From the NCBI RefSeq assembly GCF_010672455.1, contig NZ_JAAHGO010000004.1, forward strand, positions 124,001 to 188,000: 64,000 bases of DNA, read 5' to 3'. Source of the stretch: Okeania sp. SIO2C9. Lineage in GTDB: Bacteria > Cyanobacteriota > Cyanobacteriia > Cyanobacteriales > Microcoleaceae. The notes under the pieces are model-generated. The model saw only the letters and a program-made list of their open reading frames with translations, had not been told where the DNA came from and did not search any database. The position numbers were made by a program, and so were the translations under genes. Each line of letters begins with the position of its first letter. The first letter of the stretch is position 1. Below are positions 22,501 through 30,187 of this stretch, in pieces.

Positions 22501-23398
22501 TAAAAATAACTGGGAATGTGGTGTAGTTGTCGCCATTTTCGTGAATTTCTGGACGATAGCTGAGAGTTCCTACTTGGGTAGCGCTGATAGTTTGACCAGG
22601 AGTTAATGGTGAACCTGCCAATAATAGTTCCCCTTGTTCAGGTAAATTCACGATTTCGATTTCGGTTAAAGGGTCACCATCGGAGTCTGTATAATCAAAA
22701 TCAGTGATACTAAAGTTGTAGGTACTGTCTTCGTCTATGCGAATACTACTATTGTTAGCTGTTGGTGCGGTGTTGACAGGTTCAATTTGAGAAGCAAAGA
22801 GCAAATCTTCTGGCAAAACTCCCGGATAACTTACCAACACCTCTTCTCCAAACGCCAAATTATCCCCAACTTCCCCAACTTTAACCCCAAGTTCCCAACT
22901 ACCACCTAATTCTGCATTACCCACAGGACCTACTGCACCAGCAACACCTACCCCACTCAACTCATGGAACCTTCCCACAAAAGCTTTCCCAATATCTCCC
23001 GCAGCTACCTCGCAACCATACAACAATATCCCACCAGTTCTAATGACCTCCCCCCATCTTTTAAACTCTGCTCCATATTCGCCTAGGTTGGAGAAGCTGA
23101 ACTTGATGTTACCCAAATGCAAACTACCGGGGGAACCATGACAAATAATATGCAGACTATTAACTGGATAATCCAAAATAGCTCTAGTTATTTGCCTGAC
23201 CTCATCTTCTTCCGAGTTCAAAATGACAACTTTTGCTCCTGGCAAAACCCCCGATGCTAACATTTGATAATTTTCTACCGTAGGGTCAATAATTACTAAC
23301 ATTCCCATACCAGGTGGCCAAATACTTACATAATAGTTATTATTTGTAAACTTTTTACAGAAAATTTCATGGTTGTGATTTTGGTTTAAAAAGTTCAT
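13577..23398 (-). CDS. giant DUF4347 surface protein with SdrD, beta-helix and cadherin-like repeats
   Basis: 3273 residues. Residues ~1-190 form a DUF4347 domain with HIICHGSPGSLHLGN (His ~85) and LLYGCEVAAGD (Cys ~129), ending in GSWELG. Then come: cadherin/Ig-like units (~210-650); SdrD B-like units with SGTKFNDLNxDGxxDPGE and a (D/N)xDxNG calcium-type pattern (~655-1060); right-handed beta-helix repeats of the GGGIxNxGTxTVxxSTISGN kind (~1070-1520 and ~1690-1900); more SdrD and Calx-beta-like units; three identical 93-residue Ig-like repeats (~2550-2820); a Calx-beta (~2940-3040); and a unique C-terminus. No classical signal peptide is visible; DUF4347 proteins often lack one. Probably exported and adhesive. 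The frame is intact through long identical repeats. Confidence 0.9.
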   Translation of the reverse strand: MNFLNQNHNHEIFCKKFTNNNYYVSIWPPGMGMLVIIDPTVENYQMLASGVLPGAKVVILNSEEDEVRQITRAILDYPVNSLHIICHGSPGSLHLGNIKFSFSNLGEYGAEFKRWGEVIRTGGILLYGCEVAAGDIGKAFVGRFHELSGVGVAGAVGPVGNAELGGSWELGVKVGEVGDNLAFGEEVLVSYPGVLPEDLLFASQIEPVNTAPTANNSSIRIDEDSTYNFSITDFDYTDSDGDPLTEIEIVNLPEQGELLLAGSPLTPGQTISATQVGTLSYRPEIHENGDNYTTFPVIFNDGTESSNQVTITINVNSVNDPPVSTDDNIRFEANITGQFQFQESNFPIVDVDGDNLASITIAQEPNLGSLTLNDEPVTNPIPVSDIDQLVYSIEPTPAGNNIDEFTFTVNDGQADSVEYTININVGERSTDTPPTAADAEITIEEDTTFQFNTSIFNFRDEDGDFFSNFNITRTPELGRQETFTNEGVLEDIFYTPNHNEFGNNYTNLEFRVTDSGGLNSQETYTLNINVTPVNDNPVFTSGAPTTATVGQLYTYQITANDVDEDQINISSSNIPGWLEFNDNGNGTATLTGTPTDQDIGNSDIELTVSDPSDTTDTQIFSLQVTGSQEPTNLQISGTKFNDINNNGVLDFNSILGFGEPGLTGVTIYIDINDNQVLDNDEPTVVTDSEGSYLFENISLDLGTYSIRDIPPVGFTQTVAAPTITVNSGSTTFTNIDIANIADIAQSGSISGTKFNDLNGDGFFDPGEPPLEGFTIYVDLDNSNILDANEPSAITNTDGSYIINNIPVGNYTVREVQQTGFTQTTPDPIVTVAADQNISNINLGNFQSSELGSISGVKFQDDNQSGFQDPEELGLPGFRIYLDQNNNNIFELDEPNAITNTDGSYIINNIPVGNYTVREVQQTGFTQTTPDPIVTVAADQNISNINLGNFQSSELGSISGVKFQDDNQSGFQDPEELGLPGFRIYLDQNNNNIFELDEPNAITNTDGSYIINNIPVGNYTVREVQQTGFTQTTPDPIVTVAADQNISNINLGNFQQSPVGAFIVNSIGDEGDADLNDGVPLTATGVVTLRSAIEQANFSPGENIIDFDPNLLFGQTITLNTQLDITSDIIINGLGANNLTISGNNASRVFNIQAPQPPIIDAPILNALQLDTVSPTVNISGLTITDGVVGNEGGGGIRNIEGNVTLANSTVTGNTALSGGGVYTQGGTLTIANSLISNNTASFGAGIINDNTFAPDAYGNSILVNTGVLEVNNTTISNNIATNAELSGGGIDNDGIATVTNSTISGNTSGFDGGGIDNDGTATVNNSTISENVASRFGGGINNDGTVTVTDSTISGNSANASGGGIANDGTVTVTDSTISGNSANASGGGIYNNGRNTFYDGINFVGATATITNSTITQNIADNDRDNIGNGGGIANSGTANVSNSIIAGNFDASSTIILSDVSENLNDTLVGVFNSNDSNLVGDIIGSSGFAPSEVLQVPVSSVLEPNLGNNGGLTLTHALIQDINNPAIDGGNNANILPGVQFDQRGNGFPRTLDGDGDGIAVVDVGAFEASQIETELLVNISGTKFNDLDNDGNLDIGEPSLPGVTVYIDINNNNFPDNDEPTAVTDAFGFYSFNNISLLPDTYNIRDIPPPDFIQAAPIPTITVDVASTNFPNFNIANIEVSSFIVNDTRDAGDLIPGNGIVETALGDNIVTLRAAIEEANAFPGENTIEFESNLSGETITLSNAELDITSNIIINGLGANNLTISGNNDSRVFDIQESTVTINDLAIADGFVFGEEEGGGIRNIGGIVTINNSTIRNSQGFNGGGISNRDGLLTVNNSTVSGNNSSGNGGAISSQGGADGELTVNNSTISGNTSIGLGGGIYINTPASISDIVSNTIVLNTASDGGGLFIAGGATRIEQSIIVGNNSNNVSGSFLGIENVIDVPIESVVETALQNNGGPTETHNLIPGSPAIDAAPSNTFDLDQRGIGRPIDGNGDGTAIADIGAVETSQIIPVGSISGIKFNDLESDGVFDAGEPGLAGVTIYLDLDENGEFDLDEPFQITDNLGNYSFSNLNPDRYTVREVVPEGFRPTLAPETPITITAAGENFTNINFGNTTNIAGISITQTDGSTDVGEEGTTSDTYEIALNSIPTDPVNITITSDGQTVISDADETLSNTINLTFNDLTPQTVTVTAVDDDEVVDDEIEDPDISNITHTISSDDQSYNGANVPFTIDDIPSDNILPVNIIDSEIENLAPDAVDDTALTTVNNQINIDVLDNDTDPELDQLNIIDFNENSTAGGTVTLSTDENGNSTLLYTPPDGFIGEDTFTYTISDGNNNTDIATVTINVLSPEEQRPIANSDTATTTQGNPVTINVLENDIDPQGSPVEILATTDPNNGAIANNNNGTITYTPLPEAIGEDTFTYTIIDPEENISEPATVTVTVDSLPPGSISGTVFDDLNDNDILDPGETGLNNVTVTLSDIENDIPIQQTTVTDSSGIYNFSNLPANIEYTLTAIRSPDLPFQEFPFPVTIPAGESVSNINFAYDVPNQIIPSAENDTASTTANIPITIDVLENDTGESLNIIVVDNLTTAGNNATINNNQIIYTPLPGFSGTDTFTYQISDGNNNTPNSSATVTITVTPNQIIPSAENDTASTTANIPITIDVLENDTGESLNIIVVDNLTTAGNNATINNNQIIYTPLPGFSGTDTFTYQISDGNNNTPNSSATVTITVTPNQIIPSAENDTASTTANIPITIDVLENDTGESLNIIVVDNLTTAGNNATINNNQIIYTPLPGFSGTDTFTYQISDGNNNTPNSSATVNVTVDSPPSGSISGITFNDTNQNGFLEPGETALANVTVFIDTNQNGIPDPNEQTAVTNQSGIYTLSNLLPNTYTVRTITPQTDATLTTQEFSVTLSSGENLNNIDFGYSIANPGTLQFSNPTFSVTENEPTATVTVIRTAGNDGVVSANINLSNGTAIQDIDYGNPVPETIFFADEQTQQTINIPIVNDNSVENTETVNLSLSNATGGATVGQPATLEIIDDDEIISPPPPPFTTRVLGFDGEFNNFDFVRSVQVNPPQGPANLRFSANTVALVSRNQGGQGRFDGTTNNDTVIAYDIPDRQFGFELDAIVIDLAEVIERIGEIEFGNFSLDYASPNRSHNVRFFNESRQDIGQGATLSRTIPVPGQPNNFTNFSRQGISIPENTQFIAIGSESTEIGIDNLQFTLQPKGDSDRSFSQISPASMPETQLVGDITSIDSLLDSMFFASAI
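14931..15750 (-). repeat. three 279-bp near-identical in-frame repeats
   Basis: The words GTAGCGCTAGAGTTGGG recur at 14931, 15210 and 15489, an exact 279-bp (93-codon) spacing, with only scattered base differences between units. Each encodes one Ig/cadherin-like domain (SAENDTAS...VLENDTGES...GTDTFTYQISDG). Such near-identity within one gene points to recent expansion. Confidence 0.92.
20241..21014 (-). repeat. 312-bp near-identical SdrD B-like repeats
   Basis: AAATTTCCCAAATT recurs at 20241, 20553 and 20865, an exact 312-bp (104-codon) period. There are two full units and a partial third that diverges after about 21014. Each encodes an SdrD B-like fold (GSISGVKFQDDN, LDQNNNNIFELDEPN, YTVREVQQTGF). 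Confidence 0.92.
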
Positions 23399-23896
23399 GG
23401 TAAATATTTGTTAATCTGTTTTTCTCTGAGGATTTTTCTTAACCAATTGGATAGTAAATTTTGTATAACTTGCGTGCGAAAGACTGGGTTTAAAGGCTGC
23501 ATCAAATAAATTAGCGATATTCAGAGAAGCTAATTCGCTATTAATTGTTATGACTACAACCTCTTGATACCAGTATTTATACTGCTTAGTTTTTTTGATT
23601 TGTGAATTTTATAATATATAAATAACTAACACAACGGCAATAAAAATAATATTAAATTTTATTTCTCCCCCACTCCCTGTACGGACGTTGCATGCAACGT
23701 CCCTACCCACTTCCCTGCTCAAGATACGGGTTGAAAAGTTTTTGAGAAATGAATGGTATTAGCTAGGGCGGATGCCATTCGCCCCTACAGTTGCTGGAAC
23801 AAGATATTAATGATATAAACGTCTTAAATTATTATGTACTGAAAGCAAAGTACACCAATTTAAATAAAAATACCGATAAGATAAGGACAAAATAAA
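23399..23896. other. divergent intergenic region with palindrome
   Basis: Between the DUF4347 gene (leftward) and the porin gene (rightward). It holds a palindrome at 23679-23706 (GTACGGACGTTGCA / TGCAACGTCCCTAC; also at 54310) and a GGGCGGATGCC/ATTCGCCCCTAC unit near 23765. Promoters for both genes must lie here, but I cannot place them. Confidence 0.6.
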
Positions 23897-25633
23897 ATGG
23901 GAAGTAAATTTTTATTATCTTTAATCTCAATATTTATTTTAGGAGTTCCTTTAACATGGGCAAAATCTGCAACTGGATTAACACAAATAAATTCTACAAA
24001 AGTTAAACCTCAAGATGAGTCTTTTCTCCATTTACTATCACCACCAATATTACAGAGTTTTAATAACTCCCAGTTTATTTCTTCAACAGTTAGAAAAAAA
24101 ACCCTACAACTAGCACAAACATCAGATGAATATGACGACCTTTCAGAACTAGACCAAGTAAACTCCGTATCCCAACTCTCAGATATTCAACCCACTGATT
24201 GGGCATTTCAAGCATTACAATCATTAGTAGAACGTTACGGTTGTATTGCAGGATATCCAGACGGCACTTACAAAGGCAACCGAGCTATGACCCGATACGA
24301 ATTTGCTGCTGGGTTAAACACCTGCTTAGATAGAATGACAGAATTAATTGGCCAGTCTACAGTAGACTTAGCGACTCGCGAAGATATGGCTGCCGTTCAA
24401 CGTTTAGTCGAAGAGTTTGCTCCAGAGTTAGCTACCCTCCGTGGTCGAATAGATGTACTTGAAGCTCGCACCGCAGAATTAGAAGCAAACAGGTTTAATG
24501 GCACTACGACAATATTTGGTGGAGAAGTAATATTTGGCTTAACCAATGGTTTCGGTGGCGAGGACGTAGTCAATGCTTTTGGTGGACGTGGAGACGGAGA
24601 CAACAACACAATTTTTAATTATCTAGTACGACTACAAACAGCTACAACCTTTACAGGTAAAGACCGCCTGCGAATAGAATTGGGTGCAGCAAATTTCAGT
24701 AGTCGTAGTTTTGCAGGTAGTCAGTCATTTAATACAGATATGGCAATTTTATCTTATCAAACAAATACAGATGATGAGTTTCAGATATTTAAGTTGGAAT
24801 ATCGTTTTCCCGCTTTTGGCGATCGCGTGGTCTTCACTTTCCGTCCTGTCAACTTCAGCTTAAATAGTGTCCTCACAGCTAACTCCCCTTATTTTGACGC
24901 AGGTCGTGGGTCTATTTCCCGCTTTACTGACTCTAGTCCCATATTTAAGATAGGTAGATTAGATTCTGGTTTGGGTTTTGACTGGTTAATTACTGATAAA
25001 GTACGTTTGCAAGTTGCCTACGGTACGCGGGATAGCGAAAACCCTGGCAACGGTCCTACAGGCCAAGGTGGTATTACTGATGCTGGTCACAGTGCCATGG
25101 GAGTCCAATTTTTAACTGTTCCATTTGATAATGTATTGACTGGTGTGACTTATATTAATGCTTATTCAGAAGACGGTTATTTAGATACATTTACTGGTAG
25201 CTTAAATGCTGATACTTCTGGAGGATTAGGTCTACCTGCTAATATTAATGCAGTAGGTGGTACAGTGCAATGGCGAGTTTGGGAGAAAATAACTCTAGGT
25301 GCTTGGGGAGGATGGGTATTTACAAATTATATTAATTCTGATGCTCATGCTACTTCTAATACTTATTTATTTTCTGTTGGTATGTCTGACCCTTTTGGTC
25401 GTCAAGGAGATTTATTTGCCGTTTTATTTGGTAAACCGTTAAAATTAGTTGATGGAGATAATGGCATTGAAGAAGATGAGGATACTTCTTATCATATTGA
25501 AACTTTTTATCGGTATAAAGTTAACGATTATATCACAATTACTCCCGGAGTTTTTGTAGTGACTAATCCAGAACATAATGAAGATAATGAAACAATTGTC
25601 ATAGGAGTTTTACGGACAACTTTCCGCTTTTGA
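23897..25633 (+). CDS. iron-uptake porin, SLH plus OprB-type barrel
   Basis: A 578-residue outer-membrane porin. The N-terminus has a signal peptide (LLSLISIFILGVPLTWA). Residues ~95-155 are one SLH domain (LSDIQPTDWAFQALQSLVER, GYPDGTYKGNRAMTRYEFA) that in cyanobacteria ties the barrel to peptidoglycan. A coiled-coil follows (~165-200, LATLRGRIDVLEARTAELE), then an OprB-like beta-barrel (~200-578) ending VLRTTFRF with a C-terminal aromatic, as outer-membrane proteins do. Members in Synechocystis and Anabaena take up iron or small solutes. Length is normal for the family. AAGGA precedes the ATG by about 11 bases. Confidence 0.92.
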   Translation: MGSKFLLSLISIFILGVPLTWAKSATGLTQINSTKVKPQDESFLHLLSPPILQSFNNSQFISSTVRKKTLQLAQTSDEYDDLSELDQVNSVSQLSDIQPTDWAFQALQSLVERYGCIAGYPDGTYKGNRAMTRYEFAAGLNTCLDRMTELIGQSTVDLATREDMAAVQRLVEEFAPELATLRGRIDVLEARTAELEANRFNGTTTIFGGEVIFGLTNGFGGEDVVNAFGGRGDGDNNTIFNYLVRLQTATTFTGKDRLRIELGAANFSSRSFAGSQSFNTDMAILSYQTNTDDEFQIFKLEYRFPAFGDRVVFTFRPVNFSLNSVLTANSPYFDAGRGSISRFTDSSPIFKIGRLDSGLGFDWLITDKVRLQVAYGTRDSENPGNGPTGQGGITDAGHSAMGVQFLTVPFDNVLTGVTYINAYSEDGYLDTFTGSLNADTSGGLGLPANINAVGGTVQWRVWEKITLGAWGGWVFTNYINSDAHATSNTYLFSVGMSDPFGRQGDLFAVLFGKPLKLVDGDNGIEEDEDTSYHIETFYRYKVNDYITITPGVFVVTNPEHNEDNETIVIGVLRTTFRF

Positions 25634-25654
25634 CCTTGAAGAAGGAAGAAAAAA

Positions 25655-25995
25655 TGGATGGGGACTCAAACTTCAACCAATTGTCAAGAAGGTGTAAGAC
25701 AGTGGGGTATTAAACCCAAAAGAAAAAGATAAGTAAAATTAACAAAAAAAATTTAAGAAGGAAGAATGAATAAGGAAAAAGGAAGAAGCGGTGCGACCCT
25801 GCGTCGGCGACAGACGCAAGCGGTCAGACCCCGCGACGACCACAGCTCCCTTGCGGAACGCGCACCAAGAGAGGGAATGCTGACCAAGAGAGGGAATGCG
25901 CACCAAGAGAGGAAAAAGTTGATGGGGACTCAAGCTCCAACCAATTGTAAACACCTTGTAGACTGCGGAATATTAAACCCAAAAGAAAAAGATAA
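25655..25995 (+). repeat. duplicated 78-bp segment around a GC-rich repeat
   Basis: The stretch at 25655-25735 (GGGGACTCAAACTTCAACCA ... TATTAAACCCAAAAGAAAAA) is repeated at 25918-25995 with a few changes. Between them is the GC-rich block seen also at 6895-6950 (GCGGTGCGACC..., CTTGCGGAACGCGCACCAAG). The first copy would read MGTQTSTNCQEGVRQWGIKP and then stop, a dead copy of the next gene's start. Confidence 0.8.
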
Positions 25996-26530
25996 TATCA
26001 AAAATAATAGCTTTTTGACAGAAGTAGGAAACAGAGAACACAGAATAGTAAAGGGGCAACAAAAAAGAGCAAAATATTTGGGGATAAATTCAATTAATAA
26101 ATTGATATGTTTGTTTCTTTCTTCTTCTTTTTCCCTTGGGTTAATATCTGTAGCTTACGCTCAAGAAGAAAATTCTAGAGAACCAGCAAAACAACGTAAA
26201 ATAAGCGTACCGTTTTTTGAAGAAGAGAGAAGACTAAATTTTACTAACTTTTCTAATACTTTTTTGAATGATGCTCTGGGTGGTACAGGTGACCCCATGG
26301 GTGGCGGTACTGCACCAGGTTCTGATTTTACTATGTCCCCTAATATATCAAATGTATCATCGGATTCGGAATTTTCCGACCCTTCTCGCGGAGTTCCCTC
26401 TCGTGGTGGAATAATGAGAGGTTCTCAACCTGCTACTGGTGGAACTGGCGATCGCGTATCACCTACACCTATAACTCCTATAACTGGAGGTGGAGGTAGA
26501 GGTATTTTTCAACAGTTACCACCGAGGTAG
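25923..26530 (+). CDS. hypothetical secreted-type protein, Gly-rich tail
   Basis: From ATG 25923 a 202-residue protein (MGTQAPTNCKHLVD). A hydrophobic stretch near residues 61-78 (ICLFLSSSFSLGLISVAYAQEE) looks like a signal peptide with AYA-Q cleavage. The open frame could start at 25766, but that part translates a dispersed GC-rich repeat, so I prefer a later start; a start nearer the signal is also possible. The mature part is low complexity, rich in Gly, Ser and Pro (GGTGDPMGGGTAPGSD, TPITPITGGGGRG). I recognise no domain. It follows the porin gene by about 290 bp, so a cell-envelope role is conceivable. Confidence 0.55.
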
Positions 26531-26969
26531 AAGGTTTAATTCTTTGATCGAGAAAGTGTTGCTGAATCAAGGGATGAATCTTTGGAAAGTGGAAATTTCA
26601 TCTTCAGCTATTAGCAAATCTTTCTAAATTCTCTTTCCTTCAGAACTCAGGTAGGGGAACCGTATCTATATAGCGAGGTACAGGAGCTAGAGAAATAGAA
26701 TAGGTGGAAATTTGCCTCCCCTACTCCCCTACTCTCCTACTCCCCTACTCCCCTACTCCCTACTCCCTACTCCCTACTCCCTAATCTCCTAGTGCCGCTA
26801 CGCGGAAGTTAAAAGTCAAAATTCATGCATCGAGTGCTAATTGGCGAGGTGTCCTACGGGGCGCCTACTGTGCGGAAGTAATTCCGCACACAGCCCCTCC
26901 AGAATGTAAGACGCACATCTGACAGTCAATCATTTTTGATTTGTAATTGTTTTGGGATTTTGTAACTGG
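26531..26969. other. gene-free, heptamer array and hairpin
   Basis: Contains CTACTCC/CTCCCTA 7- to 8-base arrays (about 26715-26785) and a hairpin at 26869-26890 (TGTGCGGAA, 4-base loop, TTCCGCACA). No gene seen. Confidence 0.65.
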
Positions 26970-27345
26970 TCAGTTATTTCCGCCATCCTGCACTAGTAGA
27001 CTTGACTGTAGCTTGGCGAAAACTGAAGCATAGTCATCATTTCTTTCTGGTAAAGCATTCTCAACATAAAGTGCTTTAGGCCAACGGTATTGATAGTATC
27101 CCATCGTCCTTAATTCTGCTGCTAGAGGCTCAAAACACTTTCTGACCTGTTCATCTCGACCAGCAACTTCCCGGTCGTAAACTAAAGATGTCATCACATA
27201 CATTTCCCTACTATTAACACCATCTAAAACAATCATCGGTTCAAACCCGTAATCATTAAAAAAGTGTTCAATCACAGGAACAATAGTAAGTGCATCAGTA
27301 CCAGAAGCAGGTGCTGTCACAGCTAGCCAGATAAAACCACGTTTC
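26970..27345 (-). pseudogene. C-terminal fragment of a vanillyl-alcohol-oxidase-like flavoenzyme
   Basis: About 120 residues ([49 protein letters not shown]) resemble the C-terminal cap region of the 4-cresol dehydrogenase/vanillyl-alcohol oxidase family of FAD enzymes. The FAD-binding half and the last part are absent. The fragment is joined at its 5' end, in another frame, to a serine acetyltransferase fragment. Non-functional; family assignment moderate. Confidence 0.55.
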
Positions 27346-27621
27346 GCCAATTACTACACCCATGCCGTGGTCAATGAATGCACCCTTACCAATTTGAGCA
27401 GCAGGGTGAATTTAAATCCCAGTCAAGAAGCGAGCAAAGTACGAAATGAAGCGAGGAATTAAGGGAGTTTTTAAACCATGGAGACAGTGAGCTATCCGAT
27501 AACACAGTAAGGCATGAAACCCTGGGTAACACAACAAAACCTCAAACCAGTTTTTAGCTGCTGGGTCACGTTGAAAAATAATCTGGAAGTCAGCTGATAT
27601 CGTTCTCAGACAATTAAGCAG
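27346..27621 (-). pseudogene. cysE: serine O-acetyltransferase N-terminal fragment
   Basis: Reading leftward: LLNCLRTISADFQIIFQRDP, then LCYPGFHALLCYRIAH and RFISYFARFLTGI, then a TAA, then [18 protein letters not shown]. This is the conserved start of CysE/SAT, the enzyme making O-acetylserine for cysteine synthesis. The TAA replaces the normal Glu codon in TGIEIHP. The gene then stops after VVIGET, where flavoenzyme sequence begins; most of the left-handed helix acyltransferase domain is missing. Sequence right of 27621 is dispersed-repeat material. Confidence 0.85.
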
Positions 27622-27721
27622 TTTGATCTGACTTGCCAACAAGAAATATCTATGAGATTCTGAAGCTACCAAATGCTTGTTAATTCTGGTTTCAGTAGGG
27701 ATTAGTTCCCCAGTTAAGGAC

Positions 27722-27765
27722 ATTTTACCGAAAAATTGTGGGTATGCGCCTCCCCTTTTAAGGGG
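27722..27765 (+). repeat. dispersed CCGAAAAATTGTGGG repeat
   Basis: ACCGAAAAATTGTGGGTATG with a following CGCCTCCCCTTTTAAGGGG hairpin. It also occurs near 12970 and, inverted, at 52640-52680. It looks like a structured end of an IS200-type element and is left as debris in several places. Confidence 0.6.
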
Positions 27766-28110
27766 ATAATAAGCGGTCGAGGGATGGCGAGGTCTCCTCG
27801 CCATGTCCAATCGACTCCTGTGAAGAAAAATTTTCATGAATTTGTCAATCCTCTCCTTGAAAAGAAGAGGTAATTATTCATTATTCATTATTCATTATTC
27901 ATTATTAATTGTTGAATGTCTCCTTTTTACTGTTGTTTTTCTATTCTGCGAGTTGATATTTCTCAAATATAAAAGGTTATGCAAAAATTTGTCAGTATCT
28001 ACTGTTGTAATATTAAACCAGCTTTTCTTCGGTATAGTTAGTCGGGAGTCGGGAGCGAAGGAAGAGTAGAAAAAAGTTTTTTATCGCGCTATTATCCGGA
28101 CATGATTTAA

Positions 28111-28225
28111 CGAACTCAGAACTCAGAACTCAGAAGTTATTTTTGTAACGAGGATTTGAGCAACTCTCCAAAAACCCGATCGCCTTAAAAGGCGGGGTTT
28201 TATACCCATATTATTTTGATAATAG
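28111..28225 (+). repeat. small hairpin element B, copy 1
   Basis: CTCAGAA heptamers, then GTTATTTTTGTAACG, then CTCCAAAAAC and a CGCCTTAAAAGGCGGGG hairpin with GTTTTATACCC. The same series at 44185-44292 interrupts the reverse transcriptase gene. Confidence 0.7.
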
Positions 28226-28442
28226 GCGTTACATAGAGTGCCCATTGGAATTAGTGTGGAGAGTGTGGAGGGCGTTACATAGAGTGCCCATTGGAATTAT
28301 AGTTTGAAAAAAAGAGGAAGTAAAAGATGTTACCTTATAAATAGATAGATATCAAATTGCTTCTATAAGTAACTGTGCAAAACTAATTTAATATTTGGTG
28401 CAGAATAGTTACAATAATGGAATTACTTTTGATGTCTTGATA

Positions 28443-29060
28443 ATGACCCAATTAAGTTCAATTACTATCTCACCTAATTTAGAACCTACTGGTTTATTTG
28501 TTCTCTTACATGGCTGGGGGGCTAATTGTAATGATTTAACACCTTTAGCAACACAGTTGAATTTGCCTGATTATTGGTTTGAATTTCCAGATGCTCCATT
28601 GCCTCATCCTGAAGTTCCTGAGGGAAAAATGTGGTATGACTTATCAAATTTAGAATTCCAAGGTCTGGTTGAAAGTCGCCAAATATTAATTGATTGGCTA
28701 ATTTCTCTAGAAAGTAAAACAGGGATACCTTTATCTAAAACTATTCTATGTGGCTTTTCTCAAGGTGGGGCAATGGCTATGGATGTAGGAGTAACTTTGC
28801 CAATAAAAGGTTTAATTATTTTAAGTGGATATCTACATTCTCAACTTCAACCATCAGGAGAAAAATTACCACCTGTGTTGGTTGTACATGGTATACAAGA
28901 CCCAGTTTTACCTATTGAACAAGGAAGAAGAACGCGCGATACTTTCACAGATCTGGGGGCAAATATACAATACCAAGAATTTAATATGGGACATGAGATT
29001 ATTCCAGAAATTGTGAAGTTAATGCGAAGTTTTGTTATAGATACTATGGCAAAAGCTTAG
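28443..29060 (+). CDS. phospholipase/carboxylesterase-like alpha/beta hydrolase
   Basis: A 205-residue serine hydrolase of the acyl-protein thioesterase/carboxylesterase family. Visible: an oxyanion-region LLHGWGANCNDL (~22), the nucleophile elbow GFSQGGAMAM (Ser ~105), the acid in VVHGIQDPVLPIEQG (~155) and the catalytic His in FNMGHEIIPEI (~186). Length is typical. I start at ATG 28443 (MTQLSSITISPN); an in-frame TTG at 28395 adds 16 residues without family support. It probably hydrolyses esters of small or acyl substrates in the cytoplasm; the exact substrate cannot be read. DUF2555 follows after 48 bp. Confidence 0.9.
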   Translation: MTQLSSITISPNLEPTGLFVLLHGWGANCNDLTPLATQLNLPDYWFEFPDAPLPHPEVPEGKMWYDLSNLEFQGLVESRQILIDWLISLESKTGIPLSKTILCGFSQGGAMAMDVGVTLPIKGLIILSGYLHSQLQPSGEKLPPVLVVHGIQDPVLPIEQGRRTRDTFTDLGANIQYQEFNMGHEIIPEIVKLMRSFVIDTMAKA

Positions 29061-29108
29061 AAAGACTATTATATTAATTGAGGTGTGAATAGCACTGCAT
29101 TTTAATTA

Positions 29109-29360
29109 ATGCTTTCAGCAGATGCCATTTCAGGGAGGTCAGTTTTGATGCAAACTATAGCCCGTTCTTTACACGAGGTTGCTAATTTAACTGCGCAGGA
29201 TGTAGCTAAGTTGGCTTTACGTTTGGAGGAAGATGATTATCAAAATCCTTTTGACGGGTTGAATGATTGGCACCTGCTACGAGCGATCGCCTTTCAACGT
29301 CCAGAGTTAATCGATCCTTATATCCATTTATTGGATTTAGAGCCTTGTGATGAGGCTTGA
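29109..29360 (+). CDS. DUF2555 family protein
   Basis: An 83-residue cyanobacterial protein with the family core DVAKLALRLEEDDYQNPFDG and DWHLLRAIAFQRPEL. Function unknown. The family is found almost only in cyanobacteria and, as I recall, often beside coaBC, as here. The start could be ATG 29109 or ATG 29148 (MQTIARSLHEV); the shorter one gives the usual length. More than 800 bp of repeats now separate it from coaBC. Confidence 0.88.
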   Translation: MLSADAISGRSVLMQTIARSLHEVANLTAQDVAKLALRLEEDDYQNPFDGLNDWHLLRAIAFQRPELIDPYIHLLDLEPCDEA

Positions 29361-30187
29361 GGAAAATATGGGAACGCACAAGTTAGTAATTTAATCATTT
29401 TGTCAGATTTGAGAGTGTTGGTTTAGTACACAAGGTATTTTTAAGCTTGGATACTTTTTACCCAACACTCCTATTTATCTTAATCTTAATTATGTTTGAA
29501 TACTTACTGATGATTTTAGTCAAATAGGAAACATTCATTTGATATGACAACTGCTTGGCGTTGCACAGTGACGAATGATTTTAGATTTTTGATGAACAGG
29601 ATTTTGGATTAATCAATTACTAGAATGATTGATATTAGGTTTTTTTAGTCAAAGTCTAAACTAATTTTTGGCAATATCATTCCATAATGTGCGACCCCAA
29701 CTGCTTAATGAAAAATATGGCGTTGCTCAAGAGTGTGTATGATATTAATTTTAATTACTTCAGAGTCAGTCCTCAGGAGGACTGAGTCAGGAGAAAGAAA
29801 AGTGTTTTTCGCTCAATTAAGTAAAGACAACATCTAATTTTGCTATTCAAAGAATGACTCTTAATTTACCTAAATTACTTATTTCATACCTCAAATCCGT
29901 TGGCTTCGGAGTAATATAATTCTGTTGATAGTCATACAATCGGTAAGGGCGCGATTCGGCAGCTTTGCGGAACGCAAATGGCCATTCGCCCCTACAGTAT
30001 AGACTCTTATCTTTAAAGACTGAATAACACCGATGCTACCGGATTTGATATCATACCTCAAATCACCAATGCCAAAAATACTATATTAATTAATTATTTG
30101 CTTCTTCACAACTTAACGATCTAGAATTTCAACAATTAACAATTATTAATTAACAATTACCTCTCCTTTTCAAGACAAGAAAATATT
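29361..30187. other. intergenic with dispersed repeats
   Basis: No gene. Contains a CAGTCCTCAGGAGGACTG palindrome near 29766 and a GTAAGGGCG...CGCCCCTAC unit at 29943-29995. The coaBC promoter presumably lies near the right edge. Confidence 0.65.
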
